From Pseudomonadota bacterium (GTDB lineage Bacteria; Pseudomonadota; Gammaproteobacteria; Arenicellales; UBA868): a stretch of DNA of 14,125 nt. The translations under genes were made by a program, and so were the position numbers. Where the stretch lies: the NCBI GenBank assembly GCA_018661145.1, contig JABJIU010000106.1, positions 1-14,125 on the forward strand. Direction: 5' to 3'. Of this stretch, positions 1 to 7,365 are shown piece by piece. How positions within the stretch are numbered: position 1 is the stretch's first letter; every line of letters begins with the position of its first letter. The notes beneath the pieces were generated by a model. That model was not told where the DNA came from. It worked only from the letters and a program-made list of their open reading frames with translations, and did no database searches.

Positions 1-801
1 ATAGGCGGTCTGACTGGCAAAGACCGGACCGGCGCGCACAACGAGGTAATAAAAACCTCCATAGGCTGTTGCGGTAATTACCGCCATTAAGACGATGGCC
101 CAGCCTGATCTATCCAGCGGCCACGGCATCCAGGCGAACGTGTCTGTTATCCACATAATCGGCGTCAGCATGATAGTGGCCGCCATCAGCATTCCGGTCA
201 CAACCACAAAGACATTCACGTTCGGCGGCATTCGTGCCGCGATCACCAGGTTTTCAATTGCGTAGCAGGTTGCCGCCACCACCATGATCAACACCCAAAG
301 AGCGGCAGACGGATCGGGTATGCTGGTATCCGGCAAGACCAGCAGGATGATGGAAAAAATACCTAAGAAAACGCCCATCACACGCATTAGCGACGCCTTT
401 TCAATTTTGAAAAGTGCGGCACCGACAAATGTGGCGAGTGGTACGGTTGCGATGGTAATCGACAGCACGCCTGCACTGACGTGAGAGGCGGCATAAAAGT
501 ACAACGTACCTGGAATGACCGAGCCGAGGATGCCGCAGATAACATAGAGAAAGATGAAATTTCTCTTAAGCGGCAGCGGTTGCCTGCTAATGATGCAGTA
601 GGCAATCAGCGTCACGGTGCTGATGAGGCAGGTCCAGTAGTTGATGGTGAGTGGATGCAAGCCCGTTTCGGTCGACATCCGTGCCAGCGAAAAGGAAAGA
701 CCCCAGAAAACCCCTAAAAGCAGTAGTACGACAAAGTCCCAGACTTTGCCATCTAACCTCCCGCGAGCGGGCTTTTGTTGCGGAGCTTGAGAGTCCTGCA
801 T
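1..801 (-). CDS. DMT-superfamily (EamA) permease, C-terminus cut by the window edge
   Basis: 267 codons are open from an ATG at 801 to base 1 with no stop, so the last 30 or so residues of a roughly 300-residue protein are probably missing. A short polar N-terminus is followed by repeated hydrophobic segments. The first carries the FWGLSFSLAR-type motif of EamA proteins, and a later one reads GSVIPGTLYFYAASHVSAG, the usual end of the first EamA repeat. It should be a ten-helix inner-membrane permease, usually an exporter of metabolites or amino acids; the substrate cannot be told. A TAA codon lies two codons upstream of the ATG, so no earlier start is possible in frame. No convincing Shine-Dalgarno sequence precedes it. 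It lies 94 bp downstream of the AEC permease on the same strand and may be cotranscribed. The family call is firm. Confidence 0.85.
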   Translation of the reverse strand, partial: MQDSQAPQQKPARGRLDGKVWDFVVLLLLGVFWGLSFSLARMSTETGLHPLTINYWTCLISTVTLIAYCIISRQPLPLKRNFIFLYVICGILGSVIPGTLYFYAASHVSAGVLSITIATVPLATFVGAALFKIEKASLMRVMGVFLGIFSIILLVLPDTSIPDPSAALWVLIMVVAATCYAIENLVIAARMPPNVNVFVVVTGMLMAATIMLTPIMWITDTFAWMPWPLDRSGWAIVLMAVITATAYGGFYYLVVRAGPVFASQTAY

Positions 802-895
802 GTATTAGTCAGGGCAAAGGGATTTGCGAGCGAGTCTAGTCAGTGGGTCACTTTCCTGCCAGCCTCTGTGCGACACCACATTGGCGTTGCACCTA

Positions 896-1777
896 CTACA
901 CGGCGGGCAGGACAAAAGGCAGCATGGCGGGGACGATGACGATGGCCGCAATGTTGCCAAAACCCACAATCGCGGCAACCTTTTGGGGTTCCTGCTGATA
1001 CTGTTCCGCCACCAGATAAACCAGGACGGCCGGTGGTAGCGCGCAGTAAAGCAGTAACTGCCGGAACTGCTCGTCGGGCAACAGCAGCAAGGGCTGGATT
1101 GCGAGCGCCACAATCAGTGCCGTGAGCGGACAGAGCACCGCTGCGATCAGGCCGATTTTCCAGTCACTCAGATTGACATCTACAAGGCGAATTCCTAGGG
1201 CAAATAGCATGACCGGGATAAGCGCATCGCCGAGCATCGCGATAGGTGTTGCGATCATCATAGGAATGGGAACATCCCAAAGGCTTACAACGAGGCCGAC
1301 GACCGAGGCCAGGATAGGCGGAGAAAGCAGCACGCTTCGCCAGTGCACCTGCCGGTCGACGATATAAATACCAAAGGAAAAGTACAACAGGTTAGTGACG
1401 ATGAGCAGCACGATGGCTGGCGCGAGACCGGCATCACCGAATGCCAGCAGCGCCAGCGGCAGTCCCAGATTGCCACAGTTATTGAACATCATCGGGGGCA
1501 CAAAGGTCCGGACGTTGTACTTGAGGAAATTTGCGATAGGCCAGGCAATCAGCCCCGAACCAAAGAATACGGCAGCAGCCGCTATTGCCAGTCCGGGGTA
1601 ACGAGTGAGATCGAAATCCTGGCTCGACATCACGGTGAACACCAACGCCGGCAGAAACACATTTACGCTGATGGCATTAATTGCCGCGAGGTCGGTCCGA
1701 TAGCGCAGACTGTAGAGATAACCAAGGCCGGCGACCGCAATTACCGGAATCATGACCTCAAGAATTCTAATCAGCAT
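896..1777 (-). CDS. AEC (auxin efflux carrier) family permease
   Basis: The 293-residue protein is almost entirely hydrophobic, with about ten membrane segments in two halves, as expected for the AEC family. The N-terminus (LEVMIPVIAVAGLGYL) and the segment with NCGNLGLPLALLAFG near residues 100-114 are characteristic; the N-x-G-N-L-G-L-P stretch is the conserved polar crossing of the first half. AEC proteins in bacteria move organic anions such as malate and malonate, or other small metabolites; the substrate here is unknown. Translation starts at the ATG at 1777. The preceding bases are not purine-rich enough to give a clear ribosome binding site. The gene is divergent from the TSUP permease at 1944 and is followed 94 bp later by a DMT permease on the same strand. 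The stop is TAG at 896-898. Confidence 0.9.
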   Translation of the reverse strand: MLIRILEVMIPVIAVAGLGYLYSLRYRTDLAAINAISVNVFLPALVFTVMSSQDFDLTRYPGLAIAAAAVFFGSGLIAWPIANFLKYNVRTFVPPMMFNNCGNLGLPLALLAFGDAGLAPAIVLLIVTNLLYFSFGIYIVDRQVHWRSVLLSPPILASVVGLVVSLWDVPIPMMIATPIAMLGDALIPVMLFALGIRLVDVNLSDWKIGLIAAVLCPLTALIVALAIQPLLLLPDEQFRQLLLYCALPPAVLVYLVAEQYQQEPQKVAAIVGFGNIAAIVIVPAMLPFVLPAV

Positions 1778-1813
1778 AGACAGGGGTTAAGATGTTTGAT
1801 GCAATTGCACCCG

Positions 1814-1831
1814 TAAGCCCAAAGGGGCTTA
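1814..1831. repeat. Perfect 7-bp inverted repeat with a 4-nt loop in the divergent AEC/TSUP spacer
   Basis: TAAGCCC (1814-1820) and GGGCTTA (1825-1831) are exact reverse complements separated by AAAG. The stem has five G/C-type pairs out of seven bases and would fold in either RNA strand. On the plus strand a weakly T-rich stretch (TCTTGTTT) follows, so it could act as a weak terminator or leader hairpin before the TSUP gene. It sits between divergent genes, where a terminator is not expected, so a protein-binding or attenuation role is equally possible. Confidence 0.45.
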
Positions 1832-1837
1832 TCTTGT

Positions 1838-1851
1838 TTGAACTGGTTCAA
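1838..1851. promoter_or_regulatory. Candidate operator: 6-2-6 palindrome TTGAAC-TG-GTTCAA
   Basis: TTGAAC (1838-1843) and GTTCAA (1846-1851) are exact inverted copies around a 2-bp centre. The motif lies in the middle of the 166-bp spacer shared by the divergent AEC and TSUP genes, seven bases after the hairpin at 1814-1831. A direct repeat AACTGG (1841-1846 and 1850-1855) overlaps it. The size and symmetry fit a dimeric helix-turn-helix repressor site, but no regulator gene is present in the window, so this is positional inference only. Confidence 0.3.
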
Positions 1852-1943
1852 CTGGGCCGCAGGCAGACCTGAATCTCAAAGTGAGAAATCCCGCGCCAAC
1901 GCGACACAACATCGACGCTTTCGCGACACGGTAAGGCAAACTA

Positions 1944-2690
1944 ATGGAATCGATCGAGGTTTATCTTATTACAGGTTTGATCTTTCTGTTAGCCGGCACC
2001 GTCAAGGGTATTGTGGGCTTTGGTCTTCCGCTGGTGTCAATCACCCTGCTGACCCCGCTTTACGGACTGGTTGATGCTATTGCCGTGATGGTCTTGCCAG
2101 CGATGGTCACCAACTTCTGGCAGGCCCTGAACGGAGGTAGGTTTACCAGTTTGTGGAAGCGGTTGTGGCCCCTGTATCTATCTGGCGCTGTCTCAACGGT
2201 GATAGCCACCAGTGCTCTGGTACAAATCGATGTCCAGTGGCCTACTGTATTGCTGGGATCCGTGATTCTCGCGTACAGCCTCGTCGGTCTTACGGCGTGG
2301 CAGCCAGCGGAACCGGGCCGGCGCGAGACCTGGCTGTCACCAGCCACGGGCGTGGTTACGGGCCTGATCACGGGTTTGACTGGTGTCCTGGTTTTTCCAT
2401 TGACGATATATTTCCAGGCGCTCAACCTTGATCGCCGGGCGCTCTTTCAGGCGATGGGTATCTATCTCTTGATGGCCAATGTGGCACTCGCCTTAGTTTT
2501 CGGTTGGCAGAGCGCTTTTCCTGAAGAGATAACGCAACTAGCGCTGATCGGGATCGTCGCGGGTTTTGTTGGTATGGCTCTGGGTCAGCGCATTCAGGCG
2601 CATCTGTCGGCCCAGCAGTTCAAACGGGTCTTCTTCTGCTCGCTCGCCGTAGTGGGCGCCTATATTTTCCTGAGAGCTTTACTTTCATAA
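1944..2690 (+). CDS. TauE/SafE (TSUP) family sulfite exporter-like permease
   Basis: The 248-residue hydrophobic protein has about eight membrane segments. The N-terminal AGTVKGIVGFGLPL (residues 17-30) is the signature of the TauE/SafE family, and a second family-like segment, TGLITGLTGVLVFPLTIYF, opens the second repeat. Characterised members move sulfite, sulfoacetate or other small organosulfur or C2 anions across the inner membrane; the substrate here is unknown. The ATG at 1944 is preceded by TAAGG at 1932-1936, a reasonable ribosome binding site seven bases away. The gene is alone on its strand, divergent from the AEC permease and convergent with the NADP reductase gene that ends at 2749. 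Two small hairpins follow the stop codon. Confidence 0.9.
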   Translation: MESIEVYLITGLIFLLAGTVKGIVGFGLPLVSITLLTPLYGLVDAIAVMVLPAMVTNFWQALNGGRFTSLWKRLWPLYLSGAVSTVIATSALVQIDVQWPTVLLGSVILAYSLVGLTAWQPAEPGRRETWLSPATGVVTGLITGLTGVLVFPLTIYFQALNLDRRALFQAMGIYLLMANVALALVFGWQSAFPEEITQLALIGIVAGFVGMALGQRIQAHLSAQQFKRVFFCSLAVVGAYIFLRALLS

Positions 2691-2705
2691 CTGGGCGTGA
2701 AACGG

Positions 2706-2737
2706 GCCAGTTTGCTGGCAAGGGGCCTTGGGAAGGC
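2706..2737. terminator. Possible bidirectional terminator: two small stem-loops between convergent genes
   Basis: Two short stems lie in the 58-bp spacer between convergent genes: GCCAG-TTTG-CTGGC (2706-2719) and GCCTT-GGG-AAGGC (2725-2737). The second can be lengthened by two G-U pairs. Neither strand has a real U-tract after them, so intrinsic termination would be weak. The convergent placement is the main support. Confidence 0.3.
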
Positions 2738-2748
2738 TTAGTCAGCCT

Positions 2749-3573
2749 CTACCAATATTTTTCGAAATGAATCTGCCCGGGCCGCCGGGCTTTGTGGATG
2801 GCGAGGCCATAACGACTGGTCAGAATTTCAACAAGACCCCCGGGGGTTTCGTAAGATAATTCCCCGGTTTTCCGATCCTCTTTGGGGATCCCAATCATGG
2901 CCGGGTTACCGCAGGCAAAGACGTGGGTGGTCTCTGGCGTAATCGTGACGCCGTGCTCATTTTCGAGAATGCCGTCTCGGAAGTAGTCCTGAATGTAGCG
3001 TTTTGGACTCCCCTCGCGGGTTATCAGTGAAATGTAGGCAAGATTGGGGTGTGTTTTCTGGAATTCACGGATCTGCCCGGCATAGGCAAGTTCGGCGCCA
3101 TAGCGCACGCACTCCATCATGACGATCTGCTTGCAGGTCTTCATGCAAGTTTCCAGCATAGTCATATGCGGCGCGACACCGGTACCGGTCGATGCCAGGA
3201 TCATGGTCATGTCAGGACGTAGTTCTGGTAACAGGTAAGTGCCCACCATCTTCGGTCTGACGAAGAGTCGGTCTCCTTCACCTTGATTAAACAGGAGAGG
3301 CGTGAGGTCTCCCTCGGGTACCCGGATGATGAGTAGTTCCAGCAGATCCGGATCGATCCCTGAACCCAATGACTGCGACAGGGAATACGGGCGGCGAACC
3401 AGTTTCTCGCCGTCCGGTTCCACCAGGCCGATGCTGATGTAGTGCCCTGGCTGTCGACCTGGGATAGGGGCGTCCGGCCGGATAAAGAAAATCGAAAGCC
3501 CGTCGGCGACAGATTCGATTCGCTCTATGGTCGCATTGTAGGTATCGACCCCGGTTGGCTTGTCTGTGGACAT
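2749..3573 (-). CDS. fpr: Ferredoxin/flavodoxin-NADP(+) reductase (FNR family)
   Basis: This 274-residue flavoprotein should move electrons between NADP(H) and ferredoxin or flavodoxin in the cytoplasm. The FAD domain carries RPYS at residues 61-64, the RxYS motif that contacts the FAD phosphates. The NADP domain has the GTGVAP loop at 130-135 and CGNPAM at 221-226. The chain ends in EKYW; an aromatic C-terminus that stacks on the flavin is a hallmark of plant-type and bacterial subclass I reductases. Length is normal for the family. The ATG at 3573 has no strong ribosome binding site. It is divergent from the dehalogenase-like gene (94-bp spacer). Context does not show its partner; it could serve oxidative-stress defence or an oxygenase or demethylase. 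The family is certain, while the gene symbol rests on family only. Confidence 0.88.
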   Translation of the reverse strand: MSTDKPTGVDTYNATIERIESVADGLSIFFIRPDAPIPGRQPGHYISIGLVEPDGEKLVRRPYSLSQSLGSGIDPDLLELLIIRVPEGDLTPLLFNQGEGDRLFVRPKMVGTYLLPELRPDMTMILASTGTGVAPHMTMLETCMKTCKQIVMMECVRYGAELAYAGQIREFQKTHPNLAYISLITREGSPKRYIQDYFRDGILENEHGVTITPETTHVFACGNPAMIGIPKEDRKTGELSYETPGGLVEILTSRYGLAIHKARRPGQIHFEKYW

Positions 3574-3667
3574 TATGTTCGCGATTGACTAGTCTGAGCC
3601 CGACAAGAGACAGGCGATAATTCAAAATGGATGCTGTTACGGTACACCAGGTGAATGTCAGAGACAA

Positions 3668-4396
3668 ATGAGCGAATCGATTTCTGAACAAGTTCCACTT
3701 CGTGCCGTGTTGTTCGATGTCTTCGGTACTGTGGTTGACTGGCGCGCTTCGGTCGCGAGAGAAGTCCAGGCGGCGCTCGCGGACCACAAAGTGTCTGTCG
3801 ACAGTAATACCTTTGCGGATCGGTGGCGGGCGCTCTACCAGCCGGCCATGTCGCGGGTCCGTTCCGGTGAGATTGATTTTGTGCCACTGGATGAACTGCA
3901 TCGAGAGAACTTGGATCAGGTGCTGGAGGAATTCTCCATCGAGTGTCTGAGTGAGCCAGAAAAAGTCCATCTCAATTTGGCATGGCACCGTCTTGATTCC
4001 TGGCCTGATGTGGTCGGGGGTCTTCAGCGACTGAAGGCGGGCTATGTCATTGGAACCCTTTCGAACGGCAATATTGCGCTGATGGTGAATATGGCCAAGC
4101 GCGGACAGTTGCCCTGGGACGTCATTCTTGGGGCCGAAGTGGCGCGCGCCTACAAGCCACAACCACAGGCCTATCTTGGGTCAGCACGGGCGCTTGGCTT
4201 GGCGCCCGATGAGTGTATGCTGGTGGCTGCACACAATGATGATCTGAAGGCGGCTGCACAGTGCGGTTTCCGGACGGCTTTTGTCGAGCGGCCGTTTGAG
4301 CATGGTCCCGATCAACAGTCGAACCTGGTTGCCGAGAATGATTACGATCATATTGCCCGGGATTTTGTCGATTTGGCTAAGCAGTTGGGATGCTGA
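3668..4396 (+). CDS. Haloacid dehalogenase type II-like HAD hydrolase
   Basis: The 242-residue protein belongs to the HAD superfamily and matches the L-2-haloacid dehalogenase group, enzymes that hydrolyse 2-haloalkanoates through an aspartyl ester. Motif I is FDVFGTVVDWR with nucleophile Asp17 and Thr21. Arg54, Ser132-Asn133 (motif II, LSNGN), Lys163 (motif III, YKP) and Tyr169 are all present. Lys163 through Asp192 follow the Pseudomonas YL enzyme numbering (recalled) with a constant offset of 12. In motif IV (VAAHNDDL) Asp192 is kept, but the serine and asparagine expected at 187 and 189 are Ala and His. Dehalogenase activity is therefore plausible but not assured; another phosphatase or hydrolase role is possible. 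The start at 3668 has only a weak purine stretch (GAGA) before it. The gene is divergent from the NADP reductase. Confidence 0.85.
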   Translation: MSESISEQVPLRAVLFDVFGTVVDWRASVAREVQAALADHKVSVDSNTFADRWRALYQPAMSRVRSGEIDFVPLDELHRENLDQVLEEFSIECLSEPEKVHLNLAWHRLDSWPDVVGGLQRLKAGYVIGTLSNGNIALMVNMAKRGQLPWDVILGAEVARAYKPQPQAYLGSARALGLAPDECMLVAAHNDDLKAAAQCGFRTAFVERPFEHGPDQQSNLVAENDYDHIARDFVDLAKQLGC

Positions 4397-4435
4397 GCTG
4401 TACGAAGTATGTAACACCCGCAATAAGGTCGAATC

Positions 4436-5311
4436 TTAAGTATTTGTCTCTTTTGCCCGGGCCCGTTCCCCGAGCACCACGGCCAGGCCACTGGCAACGA
4501 CCAGGATCGCGCCGAGCACCACATTCAGCGTGGGTACTTCTGCGAACAGCAGAAAACCCCAAAGAGTCGCCCAAATCAGCATGGTGTACTCAAGAGCGCC
4601 GACCAGATATACCGGCGCGTAGCGAAACCCGTTGGTGAGAGCGTACTGCCCAACGAGTGCTACCCCGGAAAGACCCAGCATGAGTAGCAGGTTGCTAAAA
4701 CTTGGTGTCTGCCAGGTCCAGGGGACGCTGATAAGCGACATCAGCAGAATGAAGAGTGCGCCACTCAGGAGCATCAATTCCGAGGACTCAGTGCGGGAAA
4801 GATGCCGGGTATAGATACCCAGCGCCGCGAAACTGAAGCAACCAAAGAGAGCCGCGCTGGCTCCCAACCAGTCCACTTCACCCCCCGTGGGCTGGATGAT
4901 AAAGAGTACGCCGATGAAACCCGCGATGACCGCCATGATCTGGCGGCCGCTGGGTACTTCCGCGAGCACTACGCCCGACAGGATTGCAAGAATTACCGGG
5001 TAAGCCGAGGCAATCGAGATGGCGTCGACCAGGGGCATGCGTGTAATTGCGAAGTAGTAACTTAAAAAGGCCACAAGGTTGAAGACCGCGCGGAGCAGAT
5101 GACCCCCAGGACGGCTGGTGACGAGCCCTTGAGGCCCCCAGCGCCATACACAGATGAGCGCAAACACCGGGATCATGACGGTGCTGCGAACCAGCAGCAG
5201 TTGTAGCAGCGAAAAATCGGTCGAGAGCCATTTGACTAGCGCATCCTGAACCGAGAAGAAAAAGGACCCGATCAGGGTAAAGGCCCCACCCAACAGGACA
5301 ATGCGTTTCAA
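4436..5311 (-). CDS. DMT-superfamily (EamA) permease in the formaldehyde operon
   Basis: The 291-residue protein has ten predicted membrane segments in two EamA repeats, with RAVFNLVAFLSYYFAITRMPL closing on the typical AxxYPV segment near residues 105-110 and a second repeat from about 150 to 280 ending in a basic, charged tail. It is an inner-membrane permease of unknown substrate. The start is a TTG at 5311: no ATG or GTG lies between it and the upstream in-frame stop, and a GGAG lies 11 bases before it, somewhat far. It begins 48 bp after the fghA stop on the same strand, so it is probably the last gene of the adhC-fghA operon. Context suggests export of a metabolite tied to C1 or thiol chemistry, which is inference only. 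Confidence 0.88.
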   Translation of the reverse strand: MKRIVLLGGAFTLIGSFFFSVQDALVKWLSTDFSLLQLLLVRSTVMIPVFALICVWRWGPQGLVTSRPGGHLLRAVFNLVAFLSYYFAITRMPLVDAISIASAYPVILAILSGVVLAEVPSGRQIMAVIAGFIGVLFIIQPTGGEVDWLGASAALFGCFSFAALGIYTRHLSRTESSELMLLSGALFILLMSLISVPWTWQTPSFSNLLLMLGLSGVALVGQYALTNGFRYAPVYLVGALEYTMLIWATLWGFLLFAEVPTLNVVLGAILVVASGLAVVLGERARAKETNT

Positions 5312-5359
5312 GGATTCGGCCGCTCCGCAGCCCGGGTCAGGAGTTTGTAACGAAAGACT

Positions 5360-6196
5360 TTAAGAACTGAGTTGTCGTGCGTGGTGCGCGATGTGATCGC
5401 CGATGAAAGAAGCGATGAAGGAGTAACTGTGGTCATAGCCCGACTGAATTCGAAGTTCAAGTTTCCGCCCAGCATCACCGAACGCGGCACGCAGCGCTTC
5501 GGGCTTTAACTGCTCTTCAAGGAAGGTGTCCGCGTCTCCCTGGTCGACCAGTATAGCCCCGCGAAAGTTTGTTTCTGAGACCAGCGCGCAGGCGTCCCAG
5601 TTCTCCCACTCGGTGCGATCCTGCCCCAGATAATTACTGAATGCTTTTTCTCCCCAGGGACAGTTAACGGGATTGCTGATCGGCGCGAAAGCGGAACAAG
5701 AGCGGAACACATCGGGATTTTTCAAAGCGCAGATCAGCGCACCGTGCCCACCCATGGAGTGCCCCATCACGCCCAGCCTTTTGGGGTCACCCTGAAGCTC
5801 GGTCGTCACAATACCGGGAAGTTCCTGTGAAACATAGTCGAACATCCGGTAATGACCACTCCAGGGCGCTTGTGTGGCATTGATATAAAACCCGGCACCT
5901 GAACCGAAATCGTAGTCGTCGTCTTCGCCGGGAAGGGCGAGGCCTCGCGGTGAGGTGTCCGGCATCACCAGCATAATGCCGTGTTCAGCGGCATAACGCT
6001 GAGCGCCGGCTTTGTCGGCAACGTTGGCCCATGTACAAGTGAGACCGGACAGGTAAAACAGCGTCGGCCGGAGGGAGGAGTTCTCTGGTGTTGGATCGAA
6101 GACCGCAAATTCCATATCGCAACGTGTGCTGGAACTGGCGTGGCGAAACACTCGCTGTGTTCCGCCAAATGTCCGGACTTCCTGAATGCACTCCAT
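5360..6196 (-). CDS. fghA: S-formylglutathione hydrolase
   Basis: This cytoplasmic esterase hydrolyses S-formylglutathione to formate and glutathione, the second step of glutathione-dependent formaldehyde oxidation. From the ATG at 6196 it has 278 residues, the usual length. The N-terminus FGGTQRVFRH, the oxyanion-hole segment GLTCT (51-55), the nucleophile elbow GHSMGGHGA (Ser147), the acid in DQGDADTF (Asp223 most likely) and the base in GYDHSYSF (His256) make up the esterase D family pattern. A GTG at 6205 is also in frame and would add three residues. I prefer the ATG because AGGGTG lies eight bases before it, and the GTG sits inside that same element. It follows adhC by 12 bp and precedes the DMT permease. 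Confidence 0.95.
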   Translation of the reverse strand: MECIQEVRTFGGTQRVFRHASSSTRCDMEFAVFDPTPENSSLRPTLFYLSGLTCTWANVADKAGAQRYAAEHGIMLVMPDTSPRGLALPGEDDDYDFGSGAGFYINATQAPWSGHYRMFDYVSQELPGIVTTELQGDPKRLGVMGHSMGGHGALICALKNPDVFRSCSAFAPISNPVNCPWGEKAFSNYLGQDRTEWENWDACALVSETNFRGAILVDQGDADTFLEEQLKPEALRAAFGDAGRKLELRIQSGYDHSYSFIASFIGDHIAHHARQLSS

Positions 6197-6204
6197 TGTC
6201 GTCA

Positions 6205-6210
6205 CACCCT
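6205..6210 (-). promoter_or_regulatory. Ribosome binding site of fghA overlapping the adhC stop codon
   Basis: Read on the minus strand, AGGGTG spans 6210 to 6205. It shares bases with the adhC stop TAG (6211-6209) and lies eight bases before the fghA ATG. The overlap suggests translational coupling and decides the start in favour of ATG over the GTG contained in the element. Confidence 0.55.
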
Positions 6211-7318
6211 AAAAGGTAACAACACTACGGATCGATTTACCCTCATGCATCAAGTCAAAGGCGCTATTGATTTCATCGAGCGGCATGGTGTGGGTGATGA
6301 GATCGTCGATGTTGATTTTGCCATCCATATACCAATCAACGATCTTAGGCACGTCGGTCCGGCCTTTGGCGCCGCCGAAAGCAGTACCGCGCCAGTTCCG
6401 CCCTGTAACCAACTGGAACGGGCGTGTCGAAATTTCTGCACCCGCGGGTGCGACACCAATAATAATGCTGGTGCCCCATCCCTTGTGGCAACACTCCAGG
6501 GCTTGGCGCATCACCTCTACGTTACCAATGCACTCAAAACTATAGTCTGCCCCACCATTGGTGATGTCGACCAAATACGGCACAAGATCACCCTCTACCT
6601 CAGAAGGGTTTACGAAGTGTGTCATGCCGAAATTTCTGCCAAGGGCCTCACGGTCAGGATTAAGGTCTACGCCAACGATTTTATCGGCGCCTGCGAGTCG
6701 CGCACCCTGCAGCACGTTGAGCCCTATGCCGCCAAGCCCGAAGACCACTACGTTGTCACCCGGCTTTACCTGAGCCGTATTGATCACTGCGCCAATTCCG
6801 GTGGTAACACCACAGCCGATGTAGCAGACCTTATCAAAAGGTGCATCCTCACGAATTTTGGCGAGTGCTATCTCCGGTACAACGGTGTAATTTGAAAATG
6901 TAGAAGTGCCCATGTAGTGAAACAGCCGATCACTGCCCAGCGAGAAACGGCTGCTGTCATCGGGCATCAGCCCGCGGCCCTGCGTTTCCCGAATGGCTTG
7001 GCACAGGTTGGTCTTCCCGGAGGTACAGTAGTCACAGGTTCGGCATTCAGGGGTATAAAGAGGGATGACATGATCACCCGGGGAGAGAGAAGTCACCCCC
7101 TCACCGACTTCGACCACAATACCAGCGCCTTCATGACCTAAGATTGCCGGAAAAAGACCCTCGGGATCATCGCCGGAGAGTGTGAACGCATCGGTATGGC
7201 ACACGCCTGTCGCCTTGATCTCCACGAGCACTTCACCTTTTCTTGGTCCTTCAACATTGACAGTTTCGATACTGAGTGGTTCACCAGCTTTGGTAGCTAT
7301 GGCCGCGCGACTTTCCAT
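6209..7318 (-). CDS. adhC: S-(hydroxymethyl)glutathione dehydrogenase / class III alcohol dehydrogenase
   Basis: This zinc enzyme oxidises S-hydroxymethylglutathione, formed from formaldehyde and glutathione, to S-formylglutathione with NAD. The 369 residues match class III enzymes throughout. Catalytic zinc ligands are Cys40 (GVCHTD), His62 (GHEGAG) and Cys169 (GCGVTTG). The structural zinc is held by Cys92, Cys95, Cys98 and Cys106. The Rossmann loop GLGGIG is at 194-199, and Asp218 at the end of the next strand fits NAD rather than NADP. Arg115 matches the arginine that binds the glutathione moiety in class III enzymes. A GGAG lies eight bases before the ATG, and a TATAAT box lies about 42 bases upstream. 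It is the first gene of adhC-fghA-permease. Members also reduce S-nitrosoglutathione, so a role in nitric oxide defence is possible too. Confidence 0.96.
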   Translation of the reverse strand: MESRAAIATKAGEPLSIETVNVEGPRKGEVLVEIKATGVCHTDAFTLSGDDPEGLFPAILGHEGAGIVVEVGEGVTSLSPGDHVIPLYTPECRTCDYCTSGKTNLCQAIRETQGRGLMPDDSSRFSLGSDRLFHYMGTSTFSNYTVVPEIALAKIREDAPFDKVCYIGCGVTTGIGAVINTAQVKPGDNVVVFGLGGIGLNVLQGARLAGADKIVGVDLNPDREALGRNFGMTHFVNPSEVEGDLVPYLVDITNGGADYSFECIGNVEVMRQALECCHKGWGTSIIIGVAPAGAEISTRPFQLVTGRNWRGTAFGGAKGRTDVPKIVDWYMDGKINIDDLITHTMPLDEINSAFDLMHEGKSIRSVVTF

Positions 7319-7326
7319 CCTGATTT

Positions 7327-7330
7327 CTCC
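7327..7330 (-). promoter_or_regulatory. Ribosome binding site of adhC (GGAG)
   Basis: On the minus strand GGAG lies eight bases before the ATG at 7318 and supports that start. Confidence 0.6.
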
Positions 7331-7359
7331 AAGTATTCCGGTCTAAAAGATTTAAAAAG

Positions 7360-7365
7360 ATTATA
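7360..7365 (-). promoter_or_regulatory. Candidate -10 box (TATAAT) of the adhC operon
   Basis: A perfect TATAAT is read on the minus strand in an AT-rich stretch and would give a leader of roughly 35 bases. No match to TTGACA is found 16-19 bp upstream, so if used it probably needs an activator. Formaldehyde- or glutathione-adduct-responsive control is known for such operons, but no regulator gene is present in this window. Confidence 0.4.

Noticed and set aside
802..895. Spacer between the AEC and left-edge EamA genes examined for a promoter, terminator or small gene
   Set aside because: Only a 4-bp stem (AGTG/CACT near 839-849) was found. There is no U-tract and no convincing open frame with a ribosome binding site.
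3585..3623. Possible promoter in the reductase/HAD spacer (TTGACT then GATAAT)
   Set aside because: The two hexamers are 25 bp apart, too far for a sigma-70 promoter, and no better pairing was seen.
3645..3653. Short palindrome CACC-A-GGTG before the HAD gene
   Set aside because: Four-base arms are expected by chance in a window of this size.
3287..4162. A 291-codon open frame on the minus strand overlapping the NADP reductase and the HAD gene
   Set aside because: It covers two clearly real genes in other frames. Its product is rich in Arg, His and Pro with no recognisable domain, typical of a shadow frame.
5981..6895. A 304-codon open frame on the plus strand antisense to adhC and fghA
   Set aside because: It lies opposite two firmly identified enzymes, and its translation shows no family motif. 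The long frame follows from codon bias of the real genes.
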